Assembly: GCF_001640805.2 (NCBI RefSeq)
Contig: NC_066836.1
Coordinates: 3,606,071-3,670,070, forward strand
Length of the DNA stretch: 64,000 bases
Source of the DNA: Lates calcarifer
Taxonomy: Eukaryota > Chordata > Actinopteri > Centropomidae
Direction of reading: 5' to 3'
Shown: piece by piece, positions 1 through 25,519 of the stretch
Position numbering within the stretch: the first letter of the stretch is position 1
Layout: every line of letters begins with the position of its first letter
Notes under the pieces: generated by a model
What the model was told of the DNA's origin: nothing
Seen by the model: the letters and a program-made list of their open reading frames with translations, nothing else
Databases searched by the model: none
Program-made: the position numbers and the translations under genes

Positions 1-514
1 GCACGCAGTGATGATTCGTCATACCTGCTCTTTGTTTGGTTGGTGGTGATATGCTCAGTGAACTGAAAAATCGCACAAACACACATAAAAAATATCCCAG
101 TTGCCCAAACAACCCAGCTCCTCTCTGTCAGTGGGTGGCTGTGGTGAAATATTTCTGCTTAACTCACCAGAAAATGTATAAACATAGTAAATGTTTTATG
201 ATTCTTAAATCTCAGGAGTACAGAAAACAAATATTTTTCCACCTCCACCTCCGCCTCCTTTGCTTTTTCAGGATGTTTGTCTGGAAACAAACTTAGTGCT
301 GTAATTTGGACACATATTTTGTGTGGACAGTGTGGTTTTCTCACAGTGTCTTAGTGTAATCATTCTCTTAATATGTTTTAAAATTTACCATACACTGTAC
401 AAACAAAACATACACAGTATATTTAAAGTTGAAAGTTCATTCTTGACCTTGAACATATGGTATGATGATGACCAAAAAATCATTTTGTAGGTGTTCGGGA
501 GCTTTCAACCATAC

Positions 515-750
515 ATCCATTCAGGGCACAGGGGGTCGCTGAATGGTTTGAATGTTAAAATGATGGAGTTCGTATACTTTGGCTTCACAGTCACCTGATC
601 TCAGTCATGTTGAACACCTATAGGAGATTTTGGAGCAAAATGTTTGACAGCGCTCGCCAACATCGTTATCAAAACACTAAATGAGGGAATGAACTCTGGA
701 AGAATATAAAGGAGTATTGAGGCTGTTGTGAAGGTTTGTGGTGGCTGGTT
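515..750 (+). mobile_element. Decayed Tc1/mariner transposase 3' remnant
   Basis: Near 590 the + strand translates as SPDLSHVEHL followed by EILEQNV and later MRE and TLEE segments, with several in-frame stops. This is the C-terminal SPDLxPxEHLWEIL motif that surrounds the last catalytic acidic residue of Tc1-type DD34E transposases. The DNA (GTTGAACACCTAT-GGAGATTTTGG type pattern, then AAATGAGGGAATG and GGAAGAAT) looks like a fish Tc1-like family known to me by pattern only. No terminal inverted repeats were found, so this is an old internal fragment. Confidence 0.7.
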
Positions 751-3029
751 TTTCCTTTAATTCATCACCTGGAAAATAGACACTGATTCCAGCAGACACA
801 CAGTTCCGTCCCCCATATGGGTTACATATGGTCTAAACACACACACACACGCACATGTTGGCAAACATTCCTCTCCTCTCTTCTTTCCATCTCACTTACT
901 CTCCAAATACTGTACTTCTTTACTGTATCCCACTTTTTTTCAGTCACACGTTCACCCTCCACCTGTATCATGTTTGACACTGTCAGAGGAGACAAGCCAA
1001 GCTGATTCTGTCAGTGTGTGTTGGACTCAGGCCTACATCAACGTTCAGCCTGACTCCGGCTGATTACTGTCTAAATAATCCATCCACACTACTGGAATTC
1101 CAGACAGCCTCAGAGGACCAGGCAAGGACCTCAGTGAGGTAGACGAAGGGTATTTTAGATGAATTTCTGCCTCGTAAAGAAGCGATTTCTTGTATAGAGG
1201 CTTTGCATTGGAGTTTGAAATAATAGAAATAATTTCAGTGAAATCAGTGAAATTCAGTGAAAACTCAAACTTTTGTTACTCTGACAATGAAAAACCAAAG
1301 CATAAAATGTCAGAACATCCCTGAATCCCCTCAGGTTTTGAGTTGGGAGTTTTCAAAGCGTAGTTTGTCATCCTTTGAGCGAGCTTTGTCGTGGCTTTCT
1401 GTTCCTCTGTGTAATGTGTCTTTGTCTGTCTCGCTCTCTGCTTCTCTGTCATTCTCTTTGAGTCAGTCTGTTTACCTTTCCCTTTTTTTTGACTCTTTCA
1501 TTTCTCTGTCCCATCACTCACTTCAGAGTTTGTCTCGATTATCGTACCTCTAGGAAATATCGCGTGGAACCAAGTCAGCGTAAACTATCCTGCTCTGTCC
1601 TTCTCGGTGTGCTGAATCAAACACACACCCACCAGTTGAAAAAGAAGTGTCATTCACACCTCCAATTCCATTTGGAGTGACACTGACTGAGCTCTCATGG
1701 GAATCAACTCCTAAAATGTGAGTTTTGAAATAGCTCAGATTCCTGATGAGTCCTCTGTTGTCTATTATTTCAGAGAAAATTGCGGTGCATATTTTGCTGT
1801 GGCGATACCCCCTCTGCCCGCCCCATCTGCTTTGATTGAATTGGATCGCAGAGATTGCAGTTGAATTAAGTGGATTGCTACAGCTGCACCGCGGTAATTT
1901 AGGACGTGCTGGAAGTCTCATTTTGTTCACACTGTTATTGCAACAGTACTGCCTCTGGTAGTTCACTGATGTACATGGACGCAGAGCTGCAGGAACAGTG
2001 TGTGGAGACAAGCTGTGGAAAGGCAGGGTTACAGGCTCCAAACTTTATTTGACATGATGTTTATATGGCGTAACACAGGTGATAATGCAGAACAATTATA
2101 CTTGATGGATTCTAGGTAGATTATAGAGCATATATATTCTTATACATTAGTAAAAAAGTATTTTTTTACAACAACAAACCGTATCACACCACGAAACAAT
2201 AAAAAACAAACTAAGTAAAGAAAAGGCACACACACATGTACCATCCTTCCTCCATCCTTCCCGACCAGCAGCCAGGATGATATAAACTCTGATAACATCC
2301 CCTCGACTCAATGAATCCTGGAGTTATTGACGACGCCATCCACCCGTCTGGATCCCATTATCAAAGTGTCTTCAAAGGAGACTAATTGAATTAGCTCAGG
2401 GATCTGTAATTGAAAGCTCGCTTTTAATGATGCATTGTGGTCTCTAGCGGAGCTGAGCGTCGACATCCATCAAACATTTCACCATCAGGACAGATTGGAC
2501 TCTGTTGTGTGCTGCATTGCCAATATTGTCGGGGGCACCGAGTTGATTTATTTCTAAGAAATTGCAAAATCTTAAAATCGTTTGTTTACTCAGTGAATTT
2601 GGTAACAATTCAGCCGAGTCCCTTTCACAGCTGGTATCATCCTGACATCCTACAGCAGCATCAGTGCAGCAGCATGTCTGACCTCAGTGACTGACCTGAT
2701 GAATAAGACATAGAGCGATGTTTGATCATTACATTCCCTGACACAATGAAGTGTGCCTGTGTACAGTTCAGTGAGTGTTGTGGTGGAAGTCTGATGATAG
2801 GCCTGTGAGATGAGCACACCTGGTGTGTGTGTTTGTGTGTGTTGTCTCATCTCCTGAGAAATTGAACAGATTTTTTTTGTTGCCTCTTCCTGAAAGGGGT
2901 CACACACCCACTGACCCAGAAGCTATTTGTAGGTTGTTGGTTTTTTCTCTCCTTTCACTGTTTTTTTTCAGCACATGTTCTGCTCTTTTTCTGTTTGAAG
3001 TAGTGATTTTATGGTTTGCCGATCAATCC

Positions 3030-3045
3030 AAAAAAAAAAAAAAAA
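3030..3045 (+). repeat. Poly(A) run
   Basis: Run of about 16 A in intron sequence. No adjacent retroposon was recognised. Confidence 0.9.
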
Positions 3046-5359
3046 GTGTGGTCCAGTTCTGTGGTATTTTTTTGAGCTGCTGTATGTGCTACTCTGCTTT
3101 TGTCATTTTAGCTATGGCAGCTATTGGTTCTAATGCCTGTTAGCTAGTTTAATTCAGTTCTAAAGATCTATGTTATACAGGATTCATCATCATCTGCATC
3201 AGAGGACGTTTCCCAGGAGGGAAAACTAAACTAGAAGCTTAGAACAGCTGTGTTGAACTTTAGAAGCTGCCAACAGCGATTCCTCATGGACATTTACATA
3301 TGAAGATGGTGTGGAGTATTACTTGAACTCTAATTTCATCTTTCATCCCTCTCTCTCTCTGTTTCTCTCTCAGACACAGATGGTATGTCACGGTCTTCAG
3401 GTCAGAGGTTAGAGGTTAAGGCTAATTTATGGTCTCTAGTTCAGTGTTTCATCCGGTTGTGAACATATGGAGCTCTGCTGGAGAGGACACAGATACCAGT
3501 TAACAGTGATGGACATCTGTGTATCTGTGTGCAAGTGTGTGTGACTGCGTGTGAACGTCATGTGCACTCAAGTTCAGCATGTGTTATTTTGTCTTCATGG
3601 ATTGTATTAATGGCATTTTTGGTGAGAAAGGAATGAGTGGTTAGGTAGGTTGCATGTGAACATACGGCAGAATGTAGCCAAAAGTTATTTAAAGCTAGTA
3701 AAAGTTTGATTTCAGTTAAAAAGAATCTGATAAAAGAATAATAAGAAAATGCCCGTCAGCACCTGATGTTGACGTGTTTGTGTGATATTCTATGTGATGA
3801 AGACCCTTTTTTGAGCTTTCACCATCTTTCACAGAGGTTGTCATTCTTAAGATGGGCGACTTCAGCATCAAACTTAATGATCAAAAACTTTTCACAGTAT
3901 AATGTTGCAGAGAAGTTATCATTCATATTTTAAAAGGTTTGGATTTTAAAACTTTAATGCTGCTTTGAAGAAGTGATAGGATGTAGGTGCGATGCCGCAG
4001 ATGACTGGAGGTACTGTCTGTGCTGTGGCTGTGCTGTCTTTCCAGACTTGAAACATTAATGCAGACGGTCTCATTTACAATTTACTCAGCATCAAAATGT
4101 TTGCATTTTGTCTCTCAAGGTTTTTGTCAGCATCTTGAGGAATCTAAACTTCATTCCTGCAAATAAAGCTCACTCCTCTCCGCCCCTGCCTGTGAGTCTG
4201 TGTACATGCATCCACATCAGTTTGTAAGTGACAGTGCGGTCAAAGCAGCAGGAGAGGGGAGCAGGCAGCACTTCATTAAAGTGCAGCATTACTCCACTCA
4301 CTCCCTCTCCCATACATACACACTAGGCACAAGCCACTTCATTTGGTCTGAGAGATAGAAAGGACAGGCCCCAATGGATTCTCCTATTAATCTTTAATGA
4401 GCCCCCGGGCCTGAAAACTGCCCGCCTGCCCTCTTTCTCCACATCCAGGAAACAAACAATGACTCGGCTGGAAAACACATCGGCTGCTCATCGTCACACC
4501 TGCCTGCCTGTCTGCCTGCTAACCATTAACCCCCCAACTCAGCCCTGAATTATTAATGTGGCTATCCATCTCTCTGCCTGCCCAGCCCACTCCCAGCAAT
4601 GGGAATGGTCGACGTCTTGATGGTGTGGTTGGGAAAGTGTGGCGATGCCATTCTGAGTGTCTCCTGCTGGACTTTGTTGATGGCTCATCTGTCAGTCAAA
4701 CTGCACGAGCTGCTGCAAACACAAGATTACCTTACAAGACAAATCAGGAGCAGGCTGACATTTCAGGCCAAATGAACCTAAAACTGTTACAACAGCAGAT
4801 AGTAGAAACAATGAAAGACAGATTGAAAAATCTCTTTCAGCAGCTGCGGTTCAAACTTGATTCCCAACCTTGGAAGCAGCAGTCTCTCACCACATTTGGT
4901 AGCTGTTCTGCAGCTTTTGATCATTTCCCAGGAAATTCATCAACAGATTGACATTTTAGTCATTTATTGTCATTTTTAAAAATTATTTTAAGAGACCTTA
5001 AAAGAGTTTTTTAAGCTAACATGGATGACAAGACCAGAAAGTGCTCAGAAAGCAATTTCTGCATTTAATTTCATGACAACTGGGAGACTCCATCTGCTGA
5101 TGAAAATCATGTAATATGATTGAAAGCTCTCAAACAGCTACTACATGAAGAGTAGTATAGATTGTTTGACAGGAAGCAACAGGTTGTGCGGGAAATAGAG
5201 AATTGATCAGATTGATTAGATATAAATAATAAATAATCCAGTCTTTATGGCACAGTTGTGTCTCAGCCTGTTTCCCTAATTTGACTTCTTGCTTCAGCTT
5301 TCTACTTTATTATATTTCTCTTTTCATTCTTCTTCACCTTCCACTGTCTTGCACGCTGA

Positions 5360-5361
<2 letters not shown>

Positions 5362-5402
<41 letters not shown>
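5362..5402 (+). repeat. (CA)n microsatellite
   Basis: Uninterrupted CA dinucleotide array of about 20 units, likely length-polymorphic. Confidence 0.97.
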
Positions 5403-5403
<1 letters not shown>

Positions 5404-6928
5404 ATCTCTGTCTGAGTTTAGAATAGAATTGTCAGCGTGGCGGCAGATTCCTCAGAGATGTTGCATATTGAAATAAAGGGTCTGTGAGAAGCCTGCGTGT
5501 TCTGTGATGAATGCCGATCTCATTTGCTCCATCTCAGATAGCACTGAGCGACTCCTCTCCCTCTCTTATGTGGCCCCCACCCACCTCTCTTTCTCGTCCC
5601 TTGATAAATATTGAATAGTGTTAGATGTGTTTCTGAGGCTCTTTGAGTTGTTATTGTGTCTCTGTCTGCTGGACAGTCTCTTTATCTGGCCTCTGTGTGG
5701 TTTATGATGCATGTGATTGTGTCTGCTGAATCTTCCATACATTCAACAGAAAAGACTCTTTACAGAGCTAGTAAATAAATCATAGGGTTGCACCATATAG
5801 TAGAAAATATTTTTGGCAGTGTAAAAGGACCAATTTTAGGAATGTTCTCTTTATAAATGTGCTCATATTTTCTTTACATAAGTCCTTTATGGTGCTGTAA
5901 AAAATCTTGGAATGCAGTGCTGCTGTCCACTGAACCGAGAAATGTCTTTTAAAAAACATACTGTCTTCTTCATAGTTTTCCACATATGCTTCTATATTTT
6001 TTAGTTAAGAGATCAAGGCAGAGGGATTTAATATTCTTCTTGACTGATGCATTTATGGGCTGTAGTCTTCTTTTGGTGATGAAGGAATATTAAGTACCCA
6101 ACATTTTTAGTCTCATCGTCTTCATATCCTCTTAGAGGGCCTGTACGTTGCAAAACATTATTCTGTTTAAAGTTTTGAGTTTTGTTTGGCCATGTTTTGG
6201 ATGAAGACAGGTGGTGTAGGAGCTAGAGTACCAATTTTGAGTGACAGCATTACTTCTACTATTTTTATGCCTCTGCGTCACTGACAGCCAATAACACAAA
6301 TCTCAAAAGTCCAAATTAAATCAGCACCATCCAGCCCATATCCATATCCATATGCTGTAATACCACAATAACCAAAATGAAATGGATGAGTCAAAGACAA
6401 ACGTTCTTGTTGTTGACGTAGACTTTCATGCCGTTAACCGCGCCAAGTCCCTGTTTTTTGTCAGGTTGAATGTTGCTGTCAGTTGATTAAGGAAATCACA
6501 TCACCACACACTTCTACCTTCCTCACACTTTGCCACCTTTGTCTGTGAGAAGAAGCTGTGAGTTCAGCTTGTTTTCTTTCTGTTTTCATTGTGACGGTCT
6601 GCACTTGGAGCTAGCAGGAGACGACTGCTAAATTAAAAGACGGCAGTCACGAGTCCTTGCACACTGCTTGACACACACACACATGCACACGCTCATACAC
6701 TGCCCTGTAGCTGTACGTCCTCCAGGCACCCAAAGTGTCATGGCAACCGTATGGCAGCCACGGTAACGGCAGGCTCATTTTCATACTGATGAGGTGGCCG
6801 GTTGCCGGGGAGGCCTGCACTGCTGCTCCTCGCTCGTCTCTCCTCTCCGATGTCGCCCTGAAATTTTAATGACCTTCTTTCTCTGCTTCTCGTTTTTCTC
6901 CTCTTTGCTCTCTGTTCCCTATCTGTAC

Positions 6929-6936
6929 GTGTGTTT

Positions 6937-6987
<51 letters not shown>

Positions 6988-6992
6988 TGTGT
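6929..6992 (+). repeat. (TG)n microsatellite, interrupted
   Basis: TG array with TTTG interruptions near both ends and a pure core of about 20 units. Confidence 0.95.
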
Positions 6993-7411
6993 ACATGTCA
7001 TGAGTCTCAGCTTCAGTATTCAAACAGACACGCACCAAGTGTCTACATTTAATACAGGAAGAGAACAAAGGCGATGGTAATTTTGAAGACATAGGAATTT
7101 TTTAAAGGGCATGTATTTTTATACCTGTGGAAGACCTCCTCCCGTCTGGTCCTCTTGGCTCCGTCAGGTCAGCTGCTCAGCCTACTTTATAGCTGGTGAA
7201 CAGAACTTGTGTTTAAGGGGTTTTTATTCCTCAACTGTGTCTACTTCTAACAGACAGGAACGTGGCAAAGTTGGACCTTTTCTTCTCAGGCTTTCTCTCT
7301 TTTCACTTTGTGTTATCTCTCTCTAATGTGAAAGAAACGAGGTCACTTCATATCATATCATCATTCAACTGATCAGCTGTCTCACTTTTGCCTGTTTGTG
7401 TTTTCTTTAAG

Positions 7412-7503
7412 GAGGAAGAGACCAGAGAAGAAGAAAACGGGAGGATCGAGCCGGTCGGACGAGCTGACTCCTGCATGGACCACACCCCTGTGAGGTCACT
7501 GGA
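7412..7503 (+). CDS. pard3: pard3 internal exon 1 of window: acidic linker before PDZ1
   Basis: Exon of 92 nt, starting in phase 0 after TTTCTTTAAG and ending before GTAAGT, with the last codon split after two bases. It encodes about 30 residues beginning EEETREEENGRIEPVGRAD and ending VRSLE. This matches the acidic linker of vertebrate PAR3 just before PDZ1 (mammalian form ...EEDNSRVEPVGHAD...). The linker joins the N-terminal CR1 oligomerisation domain to PDZ1; CR1 itself is upstream of the window. This is the least conserved exon in the set, but its donor phase matches exon 2 exactly and the residues run straight into PDZ1, so the call is firm. Confidence 0.9.
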
Positions 7504-14076
<6,573 letters not shown>

Positions 14077-14492
14077 AGCCCAGAACATGTTCCGTCAGGC
14101 CATGCGCTCTCCAGTCATCATGTTTCACGTGGTGCCGTCATCCATGAAGGCGCACTACGAGCAGCTGTCCCACGCTGAGAGGAACCCTGCGTACGCCTCG
14201 GGCCGTTTTAGCCCCGACTCCCTGACCGGCAGCACCGTCTCCGGCATGGACCACACCCCGCAGAGGATGTCCCGACACGGTTCCCAAACGCATCCACACT
14301 CCCACCCGCACCCTCATTCCCACGCTCACCAAGACCTGACCGATGGTTACCCCCCTCTTACTCACCCGGCGGTCTCTGCAGCCAAGCCTCCAACAGGTCA
14401 CACCCACTCACCTCAGAGGGGGATGAACTCCACCCCGACAGGAGGATATACCAAAAAAGTCGGGCGGAGGCTTAACATCCAGCTAAAGAAAG
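14077..14492 (+). CDS. pard3: pard3 internal exon 4: end of PDZ1, PDZ1-PDZ2 linker, start of PDZ2
   Basis: Largest exon here (416 nt), between TTTTTCCAG and GTGAGG; it starts in phase 2 and ends in phase 1. It opens with AQNMFRQAMRSPVIMFHVVP, the last helix and strand of PDZ1. A linker follows (YEQLSHAERNPAYAS, GRFSPDSLTGSTVSGMDH). The exon closes with GGYTKKVGRRLNIQLKKG, the first strand of PDZ2. The linker carries a His/Pro/Ser-rich insert at 14291-14329 (7 His in 13 residues) where mammalian PAR3 has only scattered His. The third codon positions are GC-rich compared with flanking introns. Reading past the donor reaches a stop within about 80 nt, so splicing is required. Confidence 0.98.
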
Positions 14493-20617
<6,125 letters not shown>

Positions 20618-20653
20618 AATGCCGAGCCCCAGATGCAAAGCCCCAGAGATGCG
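20618..20653 (+). CDS. pard3: pard3 internal exon 7: 36-nt microexon in the PDZ2-PDZ3 linker
   Basis: Microexon of 36 nt (12 codons), phase 0-0, between CATCCTCTAG and GTAAGA. It encodes NAEPQMQSPRDA, which aligns with the mammalian linker segment NAEPSQMQIPKE, so it is a real coding exon despite its size. A pyrimidine-rich tract precedes it. It sits between introns of 2.8 and 9.6 kb, far from its neighbours. Skipping keeps the frame and would shorten the PDZ2-PDZ3 linker by 12 residues, so alternative use is plausible (inference). Confidence 0.92.
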
Positions 20654-22700
20654 GTAAGACTCCACCTCAACACGAGCCTGCAATTAAACCCACTTCCCAA
20701 AGCCGCCTCCTCCTCCTTAACAGCTCCTACTCCTTTATTTAGCCTGAACTCCCCTTTGCATGGATGCCATTAATCTCTGCTAGGAGAAACACCGAATTTT
20801 ATCTCCCAGTTGGGATAAAAACAATAGCTTGTGCATGCATTCAGGTTCTACTCATAAACTAGCTGGTTAATCAAAGTGCAAGTCACTAGTCATGCATATA
20901 AATGTTAGTCAGAAACACTACTTTTAATCTCCATCCAGAGTTGCTCTAACAAATCACAATTTCATGGTTCATCAGTATGGACTGCTCAGACTGTGCTGCA
21001 GAATAATTTGCTCCATCACTCCCCTCAGAGCTGTATTTGTCAGCGAAGGTGGAAACACATGGGAGTTTGCTTTATTTGTCGGCTGTGGATAAGGTTGTCA
21101 GTCTGGCCTTCTCGTTGCAGACTCACTCTGATATGTGAGGTGAATAACAAACAGTCTGTTTAGTTTATGTTTCACTTTATTGGGGGAAAATGCAGACAGA
21201 GCTGGCTGGGCATGTCTCAGTACTAAACATTCACAGAGACTCTGGCAATGCCATCTGTAATGGGGGCACTTGACGTATATATAGCCTCATATATCATTTC
21301 CATAAACACCCATACACAGAATGCAAATAAACTTTCTTAATCTTGGAATCTCTCCCTGCTCTGGCAGCAGATCTAGTTTTATTATAAGAATGTATCCTCT
21401 GTGAAGAATCAGCTCTCAGCAGGATGTACAGTATCTCCCACTGTTACAGTACAGTCTTGATGGCCTGAACGTTACTCGTCACACATGACCATAGAGGGTT
21501 CTCCACCATAGCAGCTGTTAAAAGCTCATCTGTCTTTACTGCTGATATTAAAAAGCTATTCAGATTTTCATAGCTCACCATTTACATACCAAACTTGAGC
21601 TGTAATTTAACAACGGCAGACTTCACATCCTCGCATCTGGCCTTACCTTCAGGTTACATCTGGCCAAGTGCAGGTAATTGGTTGCCTTTTGCGTGGAACA
21701 TTAGAAGTGTAATTGGCCATTTGATTTGATTGGCGGTCGTACCTGCCAGCTGGGTGTGGATGATCCTCATCATGGAGGAACATTATGGCAGTATGGCGGG
21801 ACATAGATGATGATTATTGTCACTGCAGCTGGCAGATCTCACATGTACACGCACGTTCAGACACGATGACATGTATCATTCCATCAGCATTAAAATACGA
21901 GCAGAGAAAGACAGCAGAGCTGCCAACACTGTGGTGAATGTTACATTATTAGTTGGCTCAGTATATGCCACCCTTGGTAGCATTGCACTTTGGCACTCTG
22001 AGGTACAGTGGCAGTGAGAGTTATCTGAGTTTTCAGTGTTTCAAAGGACTTCATTGCTTTACTCTTGTGTTTTACCTACTTTTATTTTCTCTCCGTAATA
22101 GAATGGATATAAAAATCAAAGAGTTAAGCTCTCTGGTTGGAGCACCTGCTAACTGCTGTTTTAGAGCCACTTCAGTCTTAGGTTTTGTCATGTTCTGACT
22201 GGACTTTCTGGGAACTGATCATATATTGCCCAGTGCACCTTTCAGGACTTGAAGAAAGCGCTCTCTCCTGTTTTGGACGTTTACCTCCTTAAAAATCAAT
22301 GCAACCACAGGGATGTGAGCCAGATGGATTGAGGAAATGCACCATGGTCATGCTGTCTATTCTCTCCCCTATTTTGTCTCTTCTGGCCTACCTCCTTTCC
22401 TGCCTCCCCAACTCCAAACCTCCAGATGAGCCTCTCTCCTCACCCTTTCCCGGAACATCAACCACCATAATGGATTCAGCGCCTTTTCAGATGTTATCTG
22501 TTGTCAGGCGCCTCATTTTAAACATCTCACCGCCGCAACAACAACAACAACCGGCACCATGATGGTGTGCAGTTTTAGATGTAGGGTGTGCCCCTGACAG
22601 AACCAGGCAGCTGCTAATGGTCAAGCATCCACTCTCAAGTAATAGATGCCTTTCCAGTAGGTGAGAAGAGAAATGGATGTTGAGATGCAGGGCAGCAAAT

Positions 22701-22800
22701 AATGGTTATTTTATTATTAGCTGAACTCTTTTCTCAATTAATCAATAAGGGTAAGAATTTAGGAAAACACTGAAAACTGCTGGTCATATATGTTCCCAGA
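22701..22800 (-). mobile_element. Fragment of the widespread teleost repeat
   Basis: TTTTCTCAATTAATCAATAAG, GGAAAACACTGAAAACTGC and GGTCATAT occur in the order seen in the complementary orientation of the repeat at 63425-63735. Only the terminal part is preserved. Confidence 0.6.
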
Positions 22801-23239
22801 GAGATGTATGTGGAGCCGTATTGAAGACATACTGAATTATGACAACTTCCACAGTAACATTATGTAACGATACACAGGTTAAAAACAAGACAAAGTGTGA
22901 AAGGCACGCAGTAAACAAAACTATGTTCATGCCGCTCCTCATATTGATTGAAGAATCTATAGTCTGTCCACTCAGGCTGCTTGGAAAAGTTGGTGGAGTT
23001 GATAGGTTTCAGTCGAGTTCACATGCAGGGCTTAGTATAGCTTAATGCAATGCAAGTACATCTGCTGATTTTTGTCTCTATAATGCTTTTATTCCCTCTA
23101 TTATTTATCTCTTTGTAGAGTTAAGAAAAGTGCCATCTGTAAAAGAGCTAACAGAACATGTATCCAGCTTTAGACCTGCAGGTTTGCCGACACTCCAGCC
23201 GAGGTTTTTGAGGTTGGCATGGCATGACTCATCCTGTAT

Positions 23240-23260
23240 GAGAGAGAGAGAGAGAGAGAG
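23240..23260 (+). repeat. (GA)n microsatellite
   Basis: Pure GA array of about 10 units. Confidence 0.95.
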
Positions 23261-25473
23261 CTCTGTCGAGGGTTTACACGGCAGACAAAATGCAACAACT
23301 GAAGTGGAAAAAGCACTCACTTCTTGAAATCGGTCCAGTGACCCAAAAATCACCCACGTTTTTTACAGCAGTCCACTAGAGGCTGTCATTACTTGGGGTG
23401 ACACTCTGGGTTGTTGTATTCAGCTTTCAAGCACGTGGGTGACTAAAACTTTCGCTCATTCCATTTTTTTTCGTACAGCAAAGCTAATTTCTGCTTGGTT
23501 CATTATATAATCAGCTAATATTTAGGTGCGTTTGTGCATCTTTAACACCACCCTTGACTCTCCATGTTAAATATTTGGCCACCTCACTCTGTAATCTGTG
23601 GCTCAGATGTCCCTCATCACATTCCTGTATTGACTTATTGTCAGTGAGTGGTCTCTATCTAAGGGGCCCTTGTGTCTAACTTGTTGACTCTGACTGCTCC
23701 CTTCAGCATCCAAGGCAGCCTGTGATAGCCGGGAAACCCCATTGGCTGATTGAGGTAACTGCTGCATGACGTCACCAGCTTGGGTCATTATGCTGTATAG
23801 GGAAAAAGGCATCAAAGGCAAATGAGATACTTTGGGTGGCTGCACAAATAGACTGGGAGTCATTTAAGCAATTCATTGCTTTGCCAATGGTCTGTAAAAA
23901 CAAAACATTTTGGTGGCTTTTCTCTGTCTCTTTCTTAACAGCTCTTACCCTCTTGTCTGTTCAGTTCTCTTTGTATTTCTCTTGTTTCTGTCTTTGTTAC
24001 TACTCCTCTTCTTTTTATTTCTTCTTCCCTGTCTTCCCCTCTCTTTCTCTGGCGCACACACTTAAGGCACACTTTAAGACACAAATCCTCTTCCCTGCAC
24101 CTGGCTTCTACAATAGAGCGCTGATCAAAGGCATCCGTCTTTACATGCCTTCCCTGATAGTTCTATAATGGACCCATAACGTGAACATTCGGCTCCATTG
24201 TTTACGCCATTAGTCACACAGGCTTATGGAAAATTACTGCAATGCTATATTGAAAAGCCATCAGCAGCAGCAGCAGTAATGCGGCAGCAACACCGTGCCA
24301 AGATGCTATCTATCACACGTGCATGTTTCCTCTCAGCACACAAAGTTGTTATGAAGCAGCAATCTGTTAGCACGTTGTAGTGTGGTGATGAAGGTTTTCT
24401 CATTCAGCATAAGAGAACATTTGTTGGCTGTGCATGACACAGCATAAATATTCTATCAAAACTGGTCAGCGTATAACATGACAGGACTGTTTTTTAAAGC
24501 AGCTAACACATTATGTGGCGTCATAACTGCATTAATGAATACAGCGTAATTTGCAGTTCAGCATCATGTAACATGGTCAGTGTATAATAACTGTAAGCTT
24601 AAATTAGCAAAACACAGTTATCAGTGTATAACACATCTTTTCTATTGTAAGTACATGCACATTTTTCCACTCCATCCTATACCATACCATAAATGATGAA
24701 GCAGTACACTGTAGCATAAAAATATGACATAATATAAATTACTCACTTTTGCATCACGTAGTTGGCAAATCTATTACCACTGAGCAGGAGTCCTTTATGT
24801 TATAGTTCATTTAAACATGTTTTTTAAAAGCCCAGTTCATATGTTAAAAGCTTGATATTTAAAAACAACACACACACAGTGCACACACTGCATCATCATA
24901 CCAGCACCAGTGACGAACCTTTTCACACATCTTTCATTGAGTTCAGCTCATAGAAAACTTGAGTGCAGTTCTGAGGTACTCGCACTGGAATATTTAGCAT
25001 TTATTCTCTACCAACATACATACATACACATTCAAATGGCAGTATTGTACTTTTTACCCCACATTATTTATTTAACAGCTACGATTACTAGTTACTTTGC
25101 AGCTTAATCTTTACATATGAAAGATATTATTATAGCAAACTAAGTAGTTATAATTCTCTTCACCTGGGCCAGCTACATTATCAAGTGTAACAATATTATA
25201 ATACTATATGCTTTGGGTGCATTACAGCATAGAGTCCGAAACACACTAGGGAATCATTTCTGGAGTTACATAACTTTGTATGATTGTTAGTGCAGTTGGA
25301 TAGCAGCAGTGAATAATAGTTGCAGCTCTGTGGCAGCAGGCTCGATGCTGTTTCTGTGTTGTGTAACGTGCTAGCCTGCTGGTGACACATACGAGTCAAT
25401 CAGAGAGGGCCGCTCTACCACTGAACAGGCTCTCTGGCTTAATTAAAGTGATGTTTCAAGCTGCCACCTGGCC

Positions 25474-25476
<3 letters not shown>

Positions 25477-25515
<39 letters not shown>
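25477..25515 (+). repeat. (AC)n microsatellite
   Basis: Pure AC array of about 19 units. CA-rich sequence continues to about 25720. Confidence 0.97.

Positions 25516-25519
<4 letters not shown>

Larger units (their letters stand above)
1..7411 (+). other. pard3: pard3 intron upstream of exon 1 (5' end outside window)
   Basis: Noncoding sequence of at least 7.4 kb before exon 1. It holds a decayed Tc1/mariner remnant (515-750), short CA tracts near 838 and 6670, an A15-16 run near 3030, a (CA)n at 5362-5402 and a TG-rich tract at 6929-6992. There are complex, A+T/homeobox-motif-rich blocks near 2360-2440 and 4370-4450. I looked for the exon expected upstream (ending like MVGKWLEKQ) and did not find it. 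Open frames here are short and resemble nothing known. Confidence 0.8.

Noticed and set aside
1550..2041. 163-codon minus-strand open frame
   Set aside because: No recognisable homology, no supporting context; intronic.
4556..4951. 131-codon open frame tested as a missing upstream PAR3 exon
   Set aside because: The translation does not match the PAR3 region between CR1 and PDZ1.
24259..24275. Short CAG run as a polyglutamine-coding repeat
   Set aside because: Only about five units and located in intron 7, not in an exon.
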